A stretch of DNA of 23,457 bases from JAMXLO01 sp041487355 (GTDB lineage: Bacteria; Pseudomonadota; Alphaproteobacteria; Acetobacterales; Acetobacteraceae). The first letter of the stretch is position 1. Each line of letters opens with the position of its first letter. The translations under genes were made by a program, and so were the position numbers. The DNA lies in assembly GCA_041487355.1 (NCBI GenBank), contig JBGPND010000064.1, positions 1 to 23,457 on the forward strand. Direction: 5' to 3'. The notes under the pieces were generated by a model, which searched no databases, had not been told where the DNA came from, and worked only from the letters and a program-made list of their open reading frames with translations. Of this stretch, positions 15,827 through 23,318 are shown one piece after another.

Positions 15827-16693
15827 TTACGCCGGCGCGGTCCCGCGCAAACACGTGCGGTGCAGGACGCGCGGGTAGTGCGCCGCGTCGAAGTTCGCGT
15901 CGGCACGGTGCAGCAGGCAGCGGTTGTCCCACATCAGCAAATCGCCGGCACGCCACTCGTGGCGGTAGACGAATCGCTCCTGCGTCGCATGCGCTTCCAG
16001 CGCGGCGAGCCGCTCACGCCCCTCCGCCATCGGGCGCCCTTCGAAATGCGAGGCATGCACGCCCATGAACAGGCATTTCCGCCTTGTATCCGGATGCACG
16101 CGCACCAGCGGGTGGCTCATCGGCGGCGCATCCGCGATCTCCTCCGGTGTCGCCGTCCGGCCGTGCTTCTGCTGCGACAGCTCCCAGCTATGGATCACCC
16201 GCACCCCATCGAGCTCGGCCTTCTCCGCCTCGCTCAGCGCATCATACGCCGCATACATGTCGGCAAAGCAGGTATCGCCACCGCTCGGCGGCATGACGAT
16301 GGCATGCAGGATGGTGGCGAGCGACGGTTCCGGCCGAAATGACTTGTCCGTGTGCCATTCCTGCGAGCCCACCTTGCCGCTCGGCTTCCCCTCGGCGTCG
16401 AGGTTGGAGACGGTGTGCACCAGCGGATTGTCGGTGCCGCGATTGCGCGCGATGTGCCGCTCCAGCGTGCCGAACTGTTCCGTGAATGCGATCTGCTGAC
16501 CCTTGCTGAGCTTCTGATCGCGGAAGCACAGCACGTGGTAGCGGACGAAGGCGTCGTAGACCGCCTGGCGGGTCGGCCCATCCAGCTTCTGCGCCAGATC
16601 GAGCCCAACCACCTCCGCACCCAGCACCGAAGACAGCGGCCGGATTTCGAAGTCACGCCCGGGAGCGGACCGGGCCTCCATCACCATGGACAT
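15827..16693 (-). CDS. TauD/TfdA family Fe(II)/2-oxoglutarate dioxygenase
   Basis: This 288-residue enzyme hydroxylates its substrate using Fe(II), O2 and 2-oxoglutarate, often releasing sulfite or glyoxylate in this family. The iron ligands are visible: His114 and Asp116 in EWHTDKSF, and His262 in LLHRADANF. The 2-oxoglutarate-binding Arg is in YPRVLHRT (Arg275 or Arg279). The N-terminus FEIRPLSSVLGAEVVGLDLA is typical. The start at 16693 is the first of several close Met codons, so the true start may be a few residues later. It lies 45 bp behind uppP on the same strand. No sulfonate transporter genes are nearby, so a taurine role is not supported. Confidence 0.93.
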   Translation of the reverse strand: MSMVMEARSAPGRDFEIRPLSSVLGAEVVGLDLAQKLDGPTRQAVYDAFVRYHVLCFRDQKLSKGQQIAFTEQFGTLERHIARNRGTDNPLVHTVSNLDAEGKPSGKVGSQEWHTDKSFRPEPSLATILHAIVMPPSGGDTCFADMYAAYDALSEAEKAELDGVRVIHSWELSQQKHGRTATPEEIADAPPMSHPLVRVHPDTRRKCLFMGVHASHFEGRPMAEGRERLAALEAHATQERFVYRHEWRAGDLLMWDNRCLLHRADANFDAAHYPRVLHRTCLRGTAPA

Positions 16694-16738
16694 GGCTGAA
16701 CCCTCTTGCGCTGAGGCCGCAATGCTACAGCACTGGCC

Positions 16739-17569
16739 TCACACGGCAAGCAGCAGCAGGCTGCCGGCGCCGATGACGAAACAGTAGTAGGCGAACGGGT
16801 TCAGCGCCCAGGCATCGTGCTGGCGGAAGTAGCGCATCAGGAACGCGGTGCTGGCGAAGGCAGTGACACCGGCGGCCACCGCGGCGATGGCGGCCAGCCC
16901 GAATGTGCCTGGTGGCACGCTCTCGTGCAGCAGCTTCGGCACCTCCAGCACGGTGGCGCCGAGGATGATCGGCGTCGCGATCAGAAACGAGAAATGCGCC
17001 GAGCCTTCATGGTCGATCCCGCGCAGCAATCCGCCGACGATCGTCGCGCCGGAGCGCGATATGCCCGGGATCAGCGCCGTGCACTGCCAGCAGCCGATCG
17101 TCAGCGCATCCAGCACCGTGAGGCTGGACAGCGGCCGGTGGCCATGCGCGCGCAGCTTCTCGCCGCCCATCAGCAGCAGCCCGTTGATCACCAGGAACAG
17201 CGCCGCGACCAGCGGCGTGCCGAACAGGCCACGCACGAATTTCTCCAGCAGGAAGCCGACGATCACCGCGGGGATGGTGGCGATCACGATCAGCATGAAC
17301 ACGCGCCGGCTCTCGCTGATCTGGTGCGCCGAACCCAACCCCAGCACGCCGATCGTCAGCGCCCACCAGTCGCGCCAGAAATACAGCAGCAGCGCGGTCG
17401 CGGTGCCGAGATGCAGCATCACCAGGAAGGGCAGGAACTCCGGCGAGCGCTGATCGAGCGGCCAGCGCAGCAGTGCCGGCAACACGACGGCGTGCCCCAG
17501 GCTGCTGACCGGGAACAGCTCGGTGGCACCCTGGAGGACGGCGATTATGATGGCCTGCAGCGCGCTCAT
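16739..17569 (-). CDS. uppP: undecaprenyl-diphosphatase UppP/BacA
   Basis: This polytopic inner-membrane enzyme dephosphorylates undecaprenyl diphosphate to recycle the lipid carrier for peptidoglycan and other glycans; overexpressed homologues give bacitracin resistance. The 276 residues contain both signatures: QGATELFPVSSLGH (13-26, with Glu17) and PGISRSG (168-174). Six or more hydrophobic segments are visible, including FLPFLVMLHLGTATALLLYF and FMLIVIATIPAVIVGFLL. The family's usual EGxTE reads QGATE here, an accepted variant. The start at 17569 gives the normal N-terminus. It is divergent from the CDF transporter gene, with 67 bp between starts. Confidence 0.95.
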   Translation of the reverse strand: MSALQAIIIAVLQGATELFPVSSLGHAVVLPALLRWPLDQRSPEFLPFLVMLHLGTATALLLYFWRDWWALTIGVLGLGSAHQISESRRVFMLIVIATIPAVIVGFLLEKFVRGLFGTPLVAALFLVINGLLLMGGEKLRAHGHRPLSSLTVLDALTIGCWQCTALIPGISRSGATIVGGLLRGIDHEGSAHFSFLIATPIILGATVLEVPKLLHESVPPGTFGLAAIAAVAAGVTAFASTAFLMRYFRQHDAWALNPFAYYCFVIGAGSLLLLAV

Positions 17570-17636
17570 TTTGCGTTACTGGCCGATGCCGGAGGATTCG
17601 GCAACCCGCGCGGCGCCATGGCATAATCCCGCTAGC

Positions 17637-18557
17637 ATGCCGCACGACCATCATCACCACGACCACGCGCATGACCACGGCCAACGCCGGCATGACCGCG
17701 CCTTCGCCGTCGGCACCGCGCTGAACGTCGGCTTCGTCGCGGCCGAGTTGGTGTTCGGCCTCGCCGCCAACTCGATGGCCCTGCTGGCGGATGCAGTGCA
17801 TAACTTCGGCGATGTGCTGGGGCTGCTGCTCGGCTGGGGGGCCATCTGGCTCGCCCGCCTGCCGCCCACGCGCCGGCGCACCTATGGCTGGGGTCGCAGC
17901 TCCATCCTGGCGGCGCTGCTGAACGCCACGATCCTGCTGATCAGCGTCGGCGCCATCGGCGTGGAGGCGGTGCAGCGGCTGTTCGCGCCGCAACCGGTGG
18001 CGGAGGCCACCGTGATCCTGGTCGCCGCCGCCGGCATCATCGTGAACGGCGCGACGGCGCTGATGTTCATGCGCGGCCGCGGCGACGACATCAACGTCCG
18101 CGCGCAGTTCCTGCACATGGCGGCCGATGCCGGCGTCTCGGCCTCGGTCGTGGTGGCGGGCCTGCTGATCCTGCTCACCGGCTGGCTGTGGCTCGATCCG
18201 TTGGCCAGCCTGGGGATCGCCGTGGCGATCGTCGTCGCCACCTGGTGGTTGTTGCGAGAGTCGATCGATCTGGCGATGGACGCCGTGCCGGGCGGCGTGG
18301 CGCATGACGATGTGCAGGATTACCTGGCCTCGGTGCCCGGCGTGATCGAGGTGCACGATCTGCACATCTGGGGGCTCAGCACGACGGAGACCGCCCTGAC
18401 CGCGCATCTCGTCTGCGCCGACCAACCCGGCGAGCGCAAGCTGCACGAAGTGACGCACGAATTGCGCAACCGCTTCGGCATCGGCCACGCCACGCTGCAG
18501 GTCGAAACCGGCGCCGATGCCGAACTGTGCCGGCTCCGGCCGCATGACGTGGTGTAG
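17637..18557 (+). CDS. CDF family divalent cation exporter
   Basis: This 306-residue cation diffusion facilitator exports Zn2+, Co2+, Ni2+ or a similar ion in exchange for protons. A His-rich N-terminus (PHDHHHHDHAHDHG) precedes six membrane segments. The transport site is formed by LLADAVHNFGD (Asp52, His55, Asp59) in TM2 and LHMAAD (His160, Asp164) in TM5; the His at these two places favours Zn-type over Mn-type CDFs. The C-terminal cytosolic domain with VIEVHDLHIWGLS is standard. I start it at ATG 17637, which opens with the His-rich tail; the frame extends upstream into uppP. No strong ribosome site is seen. An SDR gene follows 3 bp after its stop. Confidence 0.94.
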   Translation: MPHDHHHHDHAHDHGQRRHDRAFAVGTALNVGFVAAELVFGLAANSMALLADAVHNFGDVLGLLLGWGAIWLARLPPTRRRTYGWGRSSILAALLNATILLISVGAIGVEAVQRLFAPQPVAEATVILVAAAGIIVNGATALMFMRGRGDDINVRAQFLHMAADAGVSASVVVAGLLILLTGWLWLDPLASLGIAVAIVVATWWLLRESIDLAMDAVPGGVAHDDVQDYLASVPGVIEVHDLHIWGLSTTETALTAHLVCADQPGERKLHEVTHELRNRFGIGHATLQVETGADAELCRLRPHDVV

Positions 18558-18560
18558 CGG

Positions 18561-19316
18561 ATGGATCGCAAGCGCAGCGTCCTGGTGACCGGAGCGGCCA
18601 GCGGCATCGGCGCCGCGGTGTGCCGTGCGATGGCCGCGCCCGGCGTCGCGCTGCTGGTGCACACGCGCAAGAACCGTGCAGGCGCGGAACGCGTCGCCGC
18701 CGCGGCACGCGCCGCCGGTGCCGACGCCGAGGTGGCGCTTGGCGATCTGGCCGATCCCGCGGTCGCCGCCGCGCTGGTGGCGCAAGCGGTGGCGGCATTC
18801 GGCGGGCTGGACGTGCTGGTCAGCAACGCCGGCTTCGCCGATCGAACGGCGTTCGCCAACCTCACCGACGCGGCGATGACGGCATCGGTGGAAGCGATCC
18901 CGGGCGCCTTCTTCCGCCTGGCACGCGCCGCCATTCCGCATCTGAAGGCGAGACGCGACGCACGCGTGATCGCCGTCTCCAGCTTCGTCGCCCACGCGTT
19001 TCGCACCGACACCTCGGTGTTCCCAGCTTCCGCCGCGGCGAAGGCGGCGCTGGAGGCGCTGGTGCGCGCGCTGGCGATCGAGCTGGCACCGGCGGGCGTG
19101 ACGGTGAACGCGGTGGTGCCTGGTTTCATCCGCAAGGATCCAGGCGCGCATGCCGCGATCGATCCCGAACGGCTGCGCCAACAGGTTGCCGTCGTGCCGC
19201 TCGGCCGCGTCGGCTTGCCGGACGAGGTGGCGGCGGCAATCGCGTTCCTGGCCTCACCCGCCGCCGGCTATATCACCGGCCAGGCGCTGCACGTCGACGG
19301 CGGGCTGGTGATGTGA
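18561..19316 (+). CDS. SDR family protein lacking the canonical tyrosine
   Basis: This 251-residue protein has an SDR fold with an intact cofactor loop TGAASGIG (10-17), SNAG (88-91), Ser140 or Ser141 in VIAVSSFVA, and a C-terminal ITGQALHVDGG. At the YxxxK site it reads SAAAK: Lys161 is kept but residue 157 is Ser rather than Tyr, with Phe154 the nearest aromatic. It may use another acid, have altered chemistry, or be a non-catalytic homologue. Its ATG is 3 bp after the CDF transporter stop without its own ribosome site, so it is translationally coupled. Its stop abuts the convergent GNAT stop. Confidence 0.9.
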   Translation: MDRKRSVLVTGAASGIGAAVCRAMAAPGVALLVHTRKNRAGAERVAAAARAAGADAEVALGDLADPAVAAALVAQAVAAFGGLDVLVSNAGFADRTAFANLTDAAMTASVEAIPGAFFRLARAAIPHLKARRDARVIAVSSFVAHAFRTDTSVFPASAAAKAALEALVRALAIELAPAGVTVNAVVPGFIRKDPGAHAAIDPERLRQQVAVVPLGRVGLPDEVAAAIAFLASPAAGYITGQALHVDGGLVM

Positions 19317-19811
19317 TCAGCCGACATAGGCCAGCGCAAACAGCCCAACGCCGTCGTGCTCGAACTCGGCCACCAGCCGCATCTCCATACGCGCATGCGC
19401 CCGCAGCGACGCCGCGTTGTCGGTGCGGATGAACAGGATGCCCTCGCGCCCCGGCAATGCCGCGCGCAGAGCGGCGAACATCGCCGCGGCCAACCCCCGT
19501 CCGCGTTCCTCCGCCGCCACACAGACCGGGCCATACACATAAGCATCCGCCGCGCCGGGATAGGCACGCAGCATCGCGGCGATCACCGGCACGTCGACGA
19601 CCGCCGCGCGGGAGGCTGACACCAGATAGCCGACCACGCGCCCGCCTCGCCGCGCCACGATGATCAGCATGTCGTCCAGCGCCGCCTCGAACCATGCGCG
19701 CGGCAGGCGCGCCGACAGCATCCCGCCACGCCCGGGCAGGTTCTTCTCCTGCAAGGCGAGAATGCCGTCGATGTCATCACGCGTCGCCTGCGCGATCTCG
19801 AGCACTGTCAC
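19317..19811 (-). CDS. GNAT family N-acetyltransferase
   Basis: The 164-residue protein has the GNAT layout: MTVLEIAQATRDDIDGILALQEKNLPG, a central strand MLIIVARRGGRVVGYLVSAS, then the acetyl-CoA loop VCVAAEERGRGLAAAMFAAL (about 98-117, R-G-R-G-L-A core). LFIRTDNAASLRAHARMEMR is the usual C-terminal Asn-containing strand. Its start overlaps the stop of the truncated amidohydrolase by four bases, so it was probably the second gene of that operon. The acetylated substrate is not predictable. Confidence 0.88.
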   Translation of the reverse strand: MTVLEIAQATRDDIDGILALQEKNLPGRGGMLSARLPRAWFEAALDDMLIIVARRGGRVVGYLVSASRAAVVDVPVIAAMLRAYPGAADAYVYGPVCVAAEERGRGLAAAMFAALRAALPGREGILFIRTDNAASLRAHARMEMRLVAEFEHDGVGLFALAYVG

Positions 19812-20083
19812 TGGCGCGAACTCTGCCGATAGAACGGCTCGTGCGCCGCCGCGTCCCAGTAGCCTTCGTAGAACGCCTTCACATGCGGCAATATCGACTT
19901 GGCGAGGCGCCGCCGTTCCTGCTCCTCCTGCGTCAGATCGCGCCGCAGCATCTGCGAGAGCTGACGCAGCGCCGCGTCGCGATCGACGCGGGTGAAGCCG
20001 CCGTCCTGATAGATCACGTCACCCGCGACCAGCACGGCGCGCACGCCGGCCACCTTGGCACGCTGGATCACCGCATCGAGCAC
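19808..20083 (-). pseudogene. amidohydrolase, C-terminal remnant
   Basis: About 91 residues match only the tail of a long (roughly 450-residue) cytosine-deaminase/chlorohydrolase-type amidohydrolase. VLDAVIQRAKVAGVRAVLVAGDVIYQDGGFTRVD is the closing beta-sandwich; DLTQEEQERRRLAKSILPHVKAFYEGYW is the C-terminal helix. The whole catalytic barrel is missing. Reading back in frame gives ETP before VLDA, then the frame enters the repeat at 20092-20123 and meets a stop just beyond. The break therefore coincides with that repeat. The GTG at 20083 is an in-frame codon and not a convincing start. The residual gene still overlaps the GNAT start (ATGA). Confidence 0.75.
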
Positions 20084-20091
20084 CGGTGTCT

Positions 20092-20123
20092 CCGCGTCTC
20101 TGCGTCTCTGCGGTGAACCTTGC
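20092..20123. repeat. half copy of the 3935-3992 repeat
   Basis: The stretch CTCCGCGTCTCTGCGTCTCTGCGGTGAACCTT type is the reverse complement of an arm like AAGGTTCACCGCAGAGGCGCAGAGGC at 3931-3955, with A/G changes. Only one arm is present, and it sits exactly at the truncation point of the amidohydrolase remnant. Confidence 0.7.
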
Positions 20124-20131
20124 CTGACGGT

Positions 20132-20749
20132 TCATGGTCCGCTGCCTTCGACACCAGACGCGGGTGCTTCGGTCAGGCTGAACTTGCCGTAACCGGCGCA
20201 GGCGATGATGCGTCCGTCGTCCCAGATGCCGAGGCACACTAGCTCGCCATCGTGCTCCAGCAGGAGATACGGATCGAGCACGACATCCTCCTGGATCAGC
20301 TCGCCAAGGATCAGTGCCGACCCGGGCGCTTCGCGGTGCAGGCTCAACGCAATCGCGGCGATCGGCTGCGGCACGCCGAGCCCGCGCAGCCAGCCTCCGG
20401 CGACCCATCGCTCCTCCCAATGCGATCCTGCATGACCGCGGAACACGCCGAACAGGACAAGCAGCGCGATCACGCACATCCAGGCGAGGGTGAGCCAGGA
20501 CGGCAGCACCGAAGACGGCATGATCCGGTTGGCGAAGCCGCCACTCGCCGCCATGCAGCCGACCGAGCCGAGCAGCCCGACCGGCAGCCATGTCTGATGC
20601 TGTTGCCAGAAGCTCGGCCTGAATTTCTCGAGCTGCGCCCGCTTGTGCTCCGCCAGGGTCTGCCAGCTCACCGGTGACAGGCCCTGATCCTGCAGCACGT
20701 CCGCCAGCAATCTCGGGCGCGCAGGGGCGACGAGTGCATCGAAGGGCAT
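20132..20749 (-). CDS. hypothetical two-helix membrane protein
   Basis: I do not recognise this 205-residue protein. Residues 1-50 are polar, with KRAQLEKFRPSFWQQHQ just before the membrane. Two hydrophobic helices follow at about 54-72 (WLPVGLLGSVGCMAASGG) and 82-103 (LPSWLTLAWMCVIALLVLFGVF), then a soluble domain of about 100 residues with PQPIAAIALSLHREAPGSALILG and DPYLLLEHDGELVCLGIWDDGRII in parts. The last segment reads like a small beta-rich domain. The ATG at 20749 gives the full frame; its ribosome site is weak. Coding looks real from codon bias and a clean reading frame. The function is unknown. Confidence 0.72.
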   Translation of the reverse strand: MPFDALVAPARPRLLADVLQDQGLSPVSWQTLAEHKRAQLEKFRPSFWQQHQTWLPVGLLGSVGCMAASGGFANRIMPSSVLPSWLTLAWMCVIALLVLFGVFRGHAGSHWEERWVAGGWLRGLGVPQPIAAIALSLHREAPGSALILGELIQEDVVLDPYLLLEHDGELVCLGIWDDGRIIACAGYGKFSLTEAPASGVEGSGP

Positions 20750-20940
20750 GGCCCGTATCTTCCTCGTTCGAGTGCCGCACGGCAGCGTGGCATGCCGCGG
20801 ATCGCGCGGCCAGTGCCGGCCCGGTCAGGACGTGCCGGCGGACAGCAGATCATCGGGGGCCAGATTGTTGATGATTGTCAATTTTTGTTTCGATGGCGAG
20901 GCAATGCTACACAGCAGGGCGCGTCGCGCGAGGCCGATCG

Positions 20941-21963
20941 ATGCTCGAGTACGTCGTTCATATCGGGCCGCACAAGACGGCCACGACCTACATCCAGGCC
21001 ACGCTGCACGCCCTGCGCGAACGCCTGCTGAGCAACGGTGTGCTGTTCCCCACCGAGTGGTGCCTGGCGGACGACAACCCGAGCCACTGGCGGTTGTTCG
21101 ACCTGATCAGGAACGGCGAGGCTGCGACGCTTGACAGGCAGTTCAGGCACATAAGCGACACGCATCGCGGCCTGGTGGTGATCTCGGCGGAGGACCTGGC
21201 GGGTCTGCGCGAGCCCGAGATACGGAAGCTGCGGCATGCACTCGGCGATGCGCCGGCCAGGGTGGTGTATTACTGTCGCCGGCCATCGGAATTACTGCCG
21301 GCCTGTTGGCAGGAACACGTCAAGCATGGTGGCTACCTGACATTGCCGGAATACGTCGCCGGCCAATTGCTGCATTCCGCGGATTCCCAGATCCTCAACT
21401 GGCGCCTCGTGCTCGACCGCTACGCTGCCGTGTTCGGGACGGAAAACCTGCTGCTGGTGTCCTACAGCAACGCGGTCGATACCGGCATGGACATCGCACA
21501 GCATTTTCTCGACGCCGTGCTGGGTCTGTCGCATCGCGTGATGTCCGATGCGTCGATCAGACGAGCGAATGCCTCGCTGGATGCGGCCGAGGTGGAAGTC
21601 ATCCGGGTCCTCAACAGCATGCACCGCAGCCATGGCGGAGAGGCCTCCGATGCTTTGCGTGTCTGGTACACGGAGCATGGCCGGAGCCTGGTGCCGGCAT
21701 TCCTCGGCGCGGCCATGGCTACGCATGTGGGCTGGATGACGATCGACGATGGCTTGGCGCCGTTCGAGGAGCTGCATCGGAACGCGTTCAGGGCATACGG
21801 CAATGCGCTGATCAATCCGTCCGGCGACGCCTCGCTGTATTCCGCGCGCAAGAGAGAGGCACGCTACATCCGGCCCGACTACACGACGTCATTCATGGTC
21901 GCCGAGCTCATCCGTCACATCTACGACCAGTATCGCCGCACTTCGATACGCGAGGTCGCCTGA
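20941..21963 (+). CDS. sulfotransferase-like protein
   Basis: The 340-residue protein begins MLEYVVHIGPHKTATTYIQ, the 5'-phosphosulfate-binding loop of PAPS-dependent sulfotransferases (Lys12, Thr13, Thr15, Thr16). YYCRRPSELLPACWQEHVK (110-128) fits the 3'-phosphate-binding region. I prefer ATG 20941, which places this loop at the N-terminus and has GAGG about 8 bases upstream; an in-frame ATG at 20875 would add 22 residues. An AT-rich stretch at 20866-20890 may hold the promoter. No glycosyltransferase or other sulfation genes are near, so the acceptor is unknown. The stop codon is shared with the first base of a palindromic element. Confidence 0.8.
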   Translation: MLEYVVHIGPHKTATTYIQATLHALRERLLSNGVLFPTEWCLADDNPSHWRLFDLIRNGEAATLDRQFRHISDTHRGLVVISAEDLAGLREPEIRKLRHALGDAPARVVYYCRRPSELLPACWQEHVKHGGYLTLPEYVAGQLLHSADSQILNWRLVLDRYAAVFGTENLLLVSYSNAVDTGMDIAQHFLDAVLGLSHRVMSDASIRRANASLDAAEVEVIRVLNSMHRSHGGEASDALRVWYTEHGRSLVPAFLGAAMATHVGWMTIDDGLAPFEELHRNAFRAYGNALINPSGDASLYSARKREARYIRPDYTTSFMVAELIRHIYDQYRRTSIREVA

Positions 21964-22159
21964 TACCAAATCACGTTCGTGATGACTCATTCGTCGCCAT
22001 CCCTTCTCCGTCATGGCCGTCCCCGGACTTGATCCGGGGATCACCCGGGCATCTACACCAGTGCCACGGCAGATGGCCGGGTGATCCCCGGATCAAGTCC
22101 GGGGACGGCCATGACGACAGGGGTAGGGCCGCTAGGTCATCGTCTTCGAGATTTGGTAT
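21963..22159. mobile_element. MITE-like palindromic element
   Basis: This 197-bp non-coding element has outer ends ATACCAAATC (21963-21972) and GATTTGGTAT (22150-22159) in inverted orientation, with TGATGA/TCATCG continuing the match. Inside is a perfect 39-bp inverted repeat, 22010-22048 against 22077-22115, starting GTCATGGCCGTCCCCGG. One mismatch later the arms extend to CATCT/AGATG, leaving a 16-base loop. No open reading frame is inside. No clear target-site duplication is seen. Confidence 0.75.
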
Positions 22160-22187
22160 GATCCGCTATCCCGGGTGGATGCCGCAG

Positions 22188-22584
22188 TCACCAGCCCGGC
22201 GACGAGATCGTGATCTTGAAAGCGGATGGGCCTGCCACGAAAAACGCCGGCGTTGCGTTCAGCATCTCTACGACGTCGTCGCGCACGACCCTTTCGATCC
22301 GTTCGAACCGGGCGTTGTTATCCGAAGCTGCCGCCGCTGCTTCCACCGCTGCCACCTTCGGCTTCAATTCGTCGATCGCCTCGAATGCCTTCTCGCTCTG
22401 GTCCGAGAGCTGATCGACGCGGAAATTCAGCCGATCGAACTCATCCTTCAGGCCGCCGGTGACGTCGCCCTTGATGGTATCCTGAATCTGGCTGACGGCT
22501 GCTTTGCAGCGAGGCGCTCTGTTCCTTCAGTTCGGACATGTCGTCTTTCAGGCTGTCGATCGCGTCCTTCACATCGTCATCCAT
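22188..22584 (-). pseudogene. small coiled-coil protein gene with one-base frameshift
   Basis: I do not recognise the family. From ATG 22584, with AGGAG six bases upstream, the frame reads MDDDVKDAIDSLKDDMSELK, then EQSASLQ, and then degenerates to an early stop. Removing one T from the TTT at 22503-22505 restores a frame that continues AAVSQIQDTIKGDVTGG, LKDEFDRLNFRVDQLSDQ, SEKAFEAIDELKPKVAAVEA, then NNARFERIERVVRDDVVEML and ends SAFKITISSPGW at a TGA (22188-22190). The joined product is about 131 residues, mostly acidic coiled coil with heptad spacing. The second half has no start codon, so it is invisible to single-frame calling. This is either a real pseudogene or a base-call error. Confidence 0.72.
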
Positions 22585-23047
22585 GGCGGGCTCCTGCCGG
22601 GTTGCTGCGGATTTGCAACAATAGGCCGGCGGCACGGCGGCAGCAACCTGGCACGGCGTCGGTAGTGCCTTGGGTTTGAAAGTCGGTTTCCGACCCGTTT
22701 CAGCCTTTGGGACCGCGGTGGAGTATGACGCGAATTGGCCCAAAGCCGTCACTGGAGTGGGGGATCGCCGCTCGAAGGCAGACATCGATCGGAACTGTTG
22801 TCCGTGACATCGCCGTCATTTGACGGGGTAAGCTACTGCGCGAAAGCAGACGCTGAACTGAACTGGCGCTCCTGATCCGCAGCCGTCGCCTCCCGCAATT
22901 ATCAGGGCAGCAAAGCGGACTTCGGCTCTCACGCGTAGTCATCCGCGCACCAAACACCCTCGGTGGCTGCGCTTGCAGGTTACGACCACCTCTGCTTGAT
23001 TTCGGGAACGCTATCAGTTTGTATGGAACGGCAGCGGGGGGAGTCGA
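22585..23047. other. gene-free stretch before the AAA ATPase gene
   Basis: I find no convincing gene, RNA or repeat in these 463 bases; the open frames have no family match and no ribosome sites. TTGATT (22996-23001), 17 bases, then TTGTAT (23019-23024) is a weak promoter candidate for the ATPase gene. Confidence 0.4.
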
Positions 23048-23318
23048 ATGCATATGGAAGAAATGACCATCAAGAACTTTCGGTCGTTTGAAGACGAAGA
23101 GATAATACTATCTCGCGATCTCTCCATATTTGTTGGCGAGAACAATGGCGGAAAAAGTAACGCGATCGACGCAATCCGCCTGATCACGACACCGCTCGGT
23201 GGCCGCCGTGAGATCTATTGTGAGCCAACAGATATCCGCTTTGGCAGCAGCAGTCGACGATTCGATCTGGAAGCTAGGTTCGTGGAACTTAGCGTGCCTC
23301 AGCAAGGTCGGTTTATTT
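23048..23318 (+). pseudogene. OLD-like AAA ATPase, N-terminal part, interrupted by an IS
   Basis: The frame opens MHMEEMTIKNFRSFEDEEI, the usual start of RecF/SMC-like and OLD-family ATPases, and has a Walker A GENNGGKSN with IDAIRLITTPLGG after it. GGGGGAG lies four bases before ATG 23048; later in-frame Met codons also fit. Family-like sequence continues to about FVELSVPQQGRFI, then the coding frame enters the IS end at 23319 and stops at 23344. The rest of the gene would lie beyond the IS, outside the window. By eye its GC is close to half, clearly lower than its neighbours, which suggests acquisition. OLD-type ATPases often serve in phage defence, but the nuclease part cannot be seen. Confidence 0.78.
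23311..23318. repeat. candidate 8-bp target-site duplication
   Basis: GTTTATTT lies directly before the IS end GGTTCTTCG. ISL3-family elements make 8-bp, AT-rich duplications, so this is the expected place for one copy. The partner is outside the window. Confidence 0.45.

Noticed and set aside
15827..16693. Taurine dioxygenase (tauD) as a specific call
   Set aside because: Only the family motifs are present; no tauABC transporter or sulfonate genes are adjacent, and the family covers many substrates.
17007..19181. A 724-codon minus-strand frame, rich in His, Arg and Gly
   Set aside because: It is antisense to the CDF transporter and an SDR and partly overlaps uppP in another frame, all with full family motifs.
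22700..23053. Minus-strand frame of 117 codons upstream of the ATPase gene
   Set aside because: It has no ribosome site, no domain and an Arg/Ser/Pro-rich random look.
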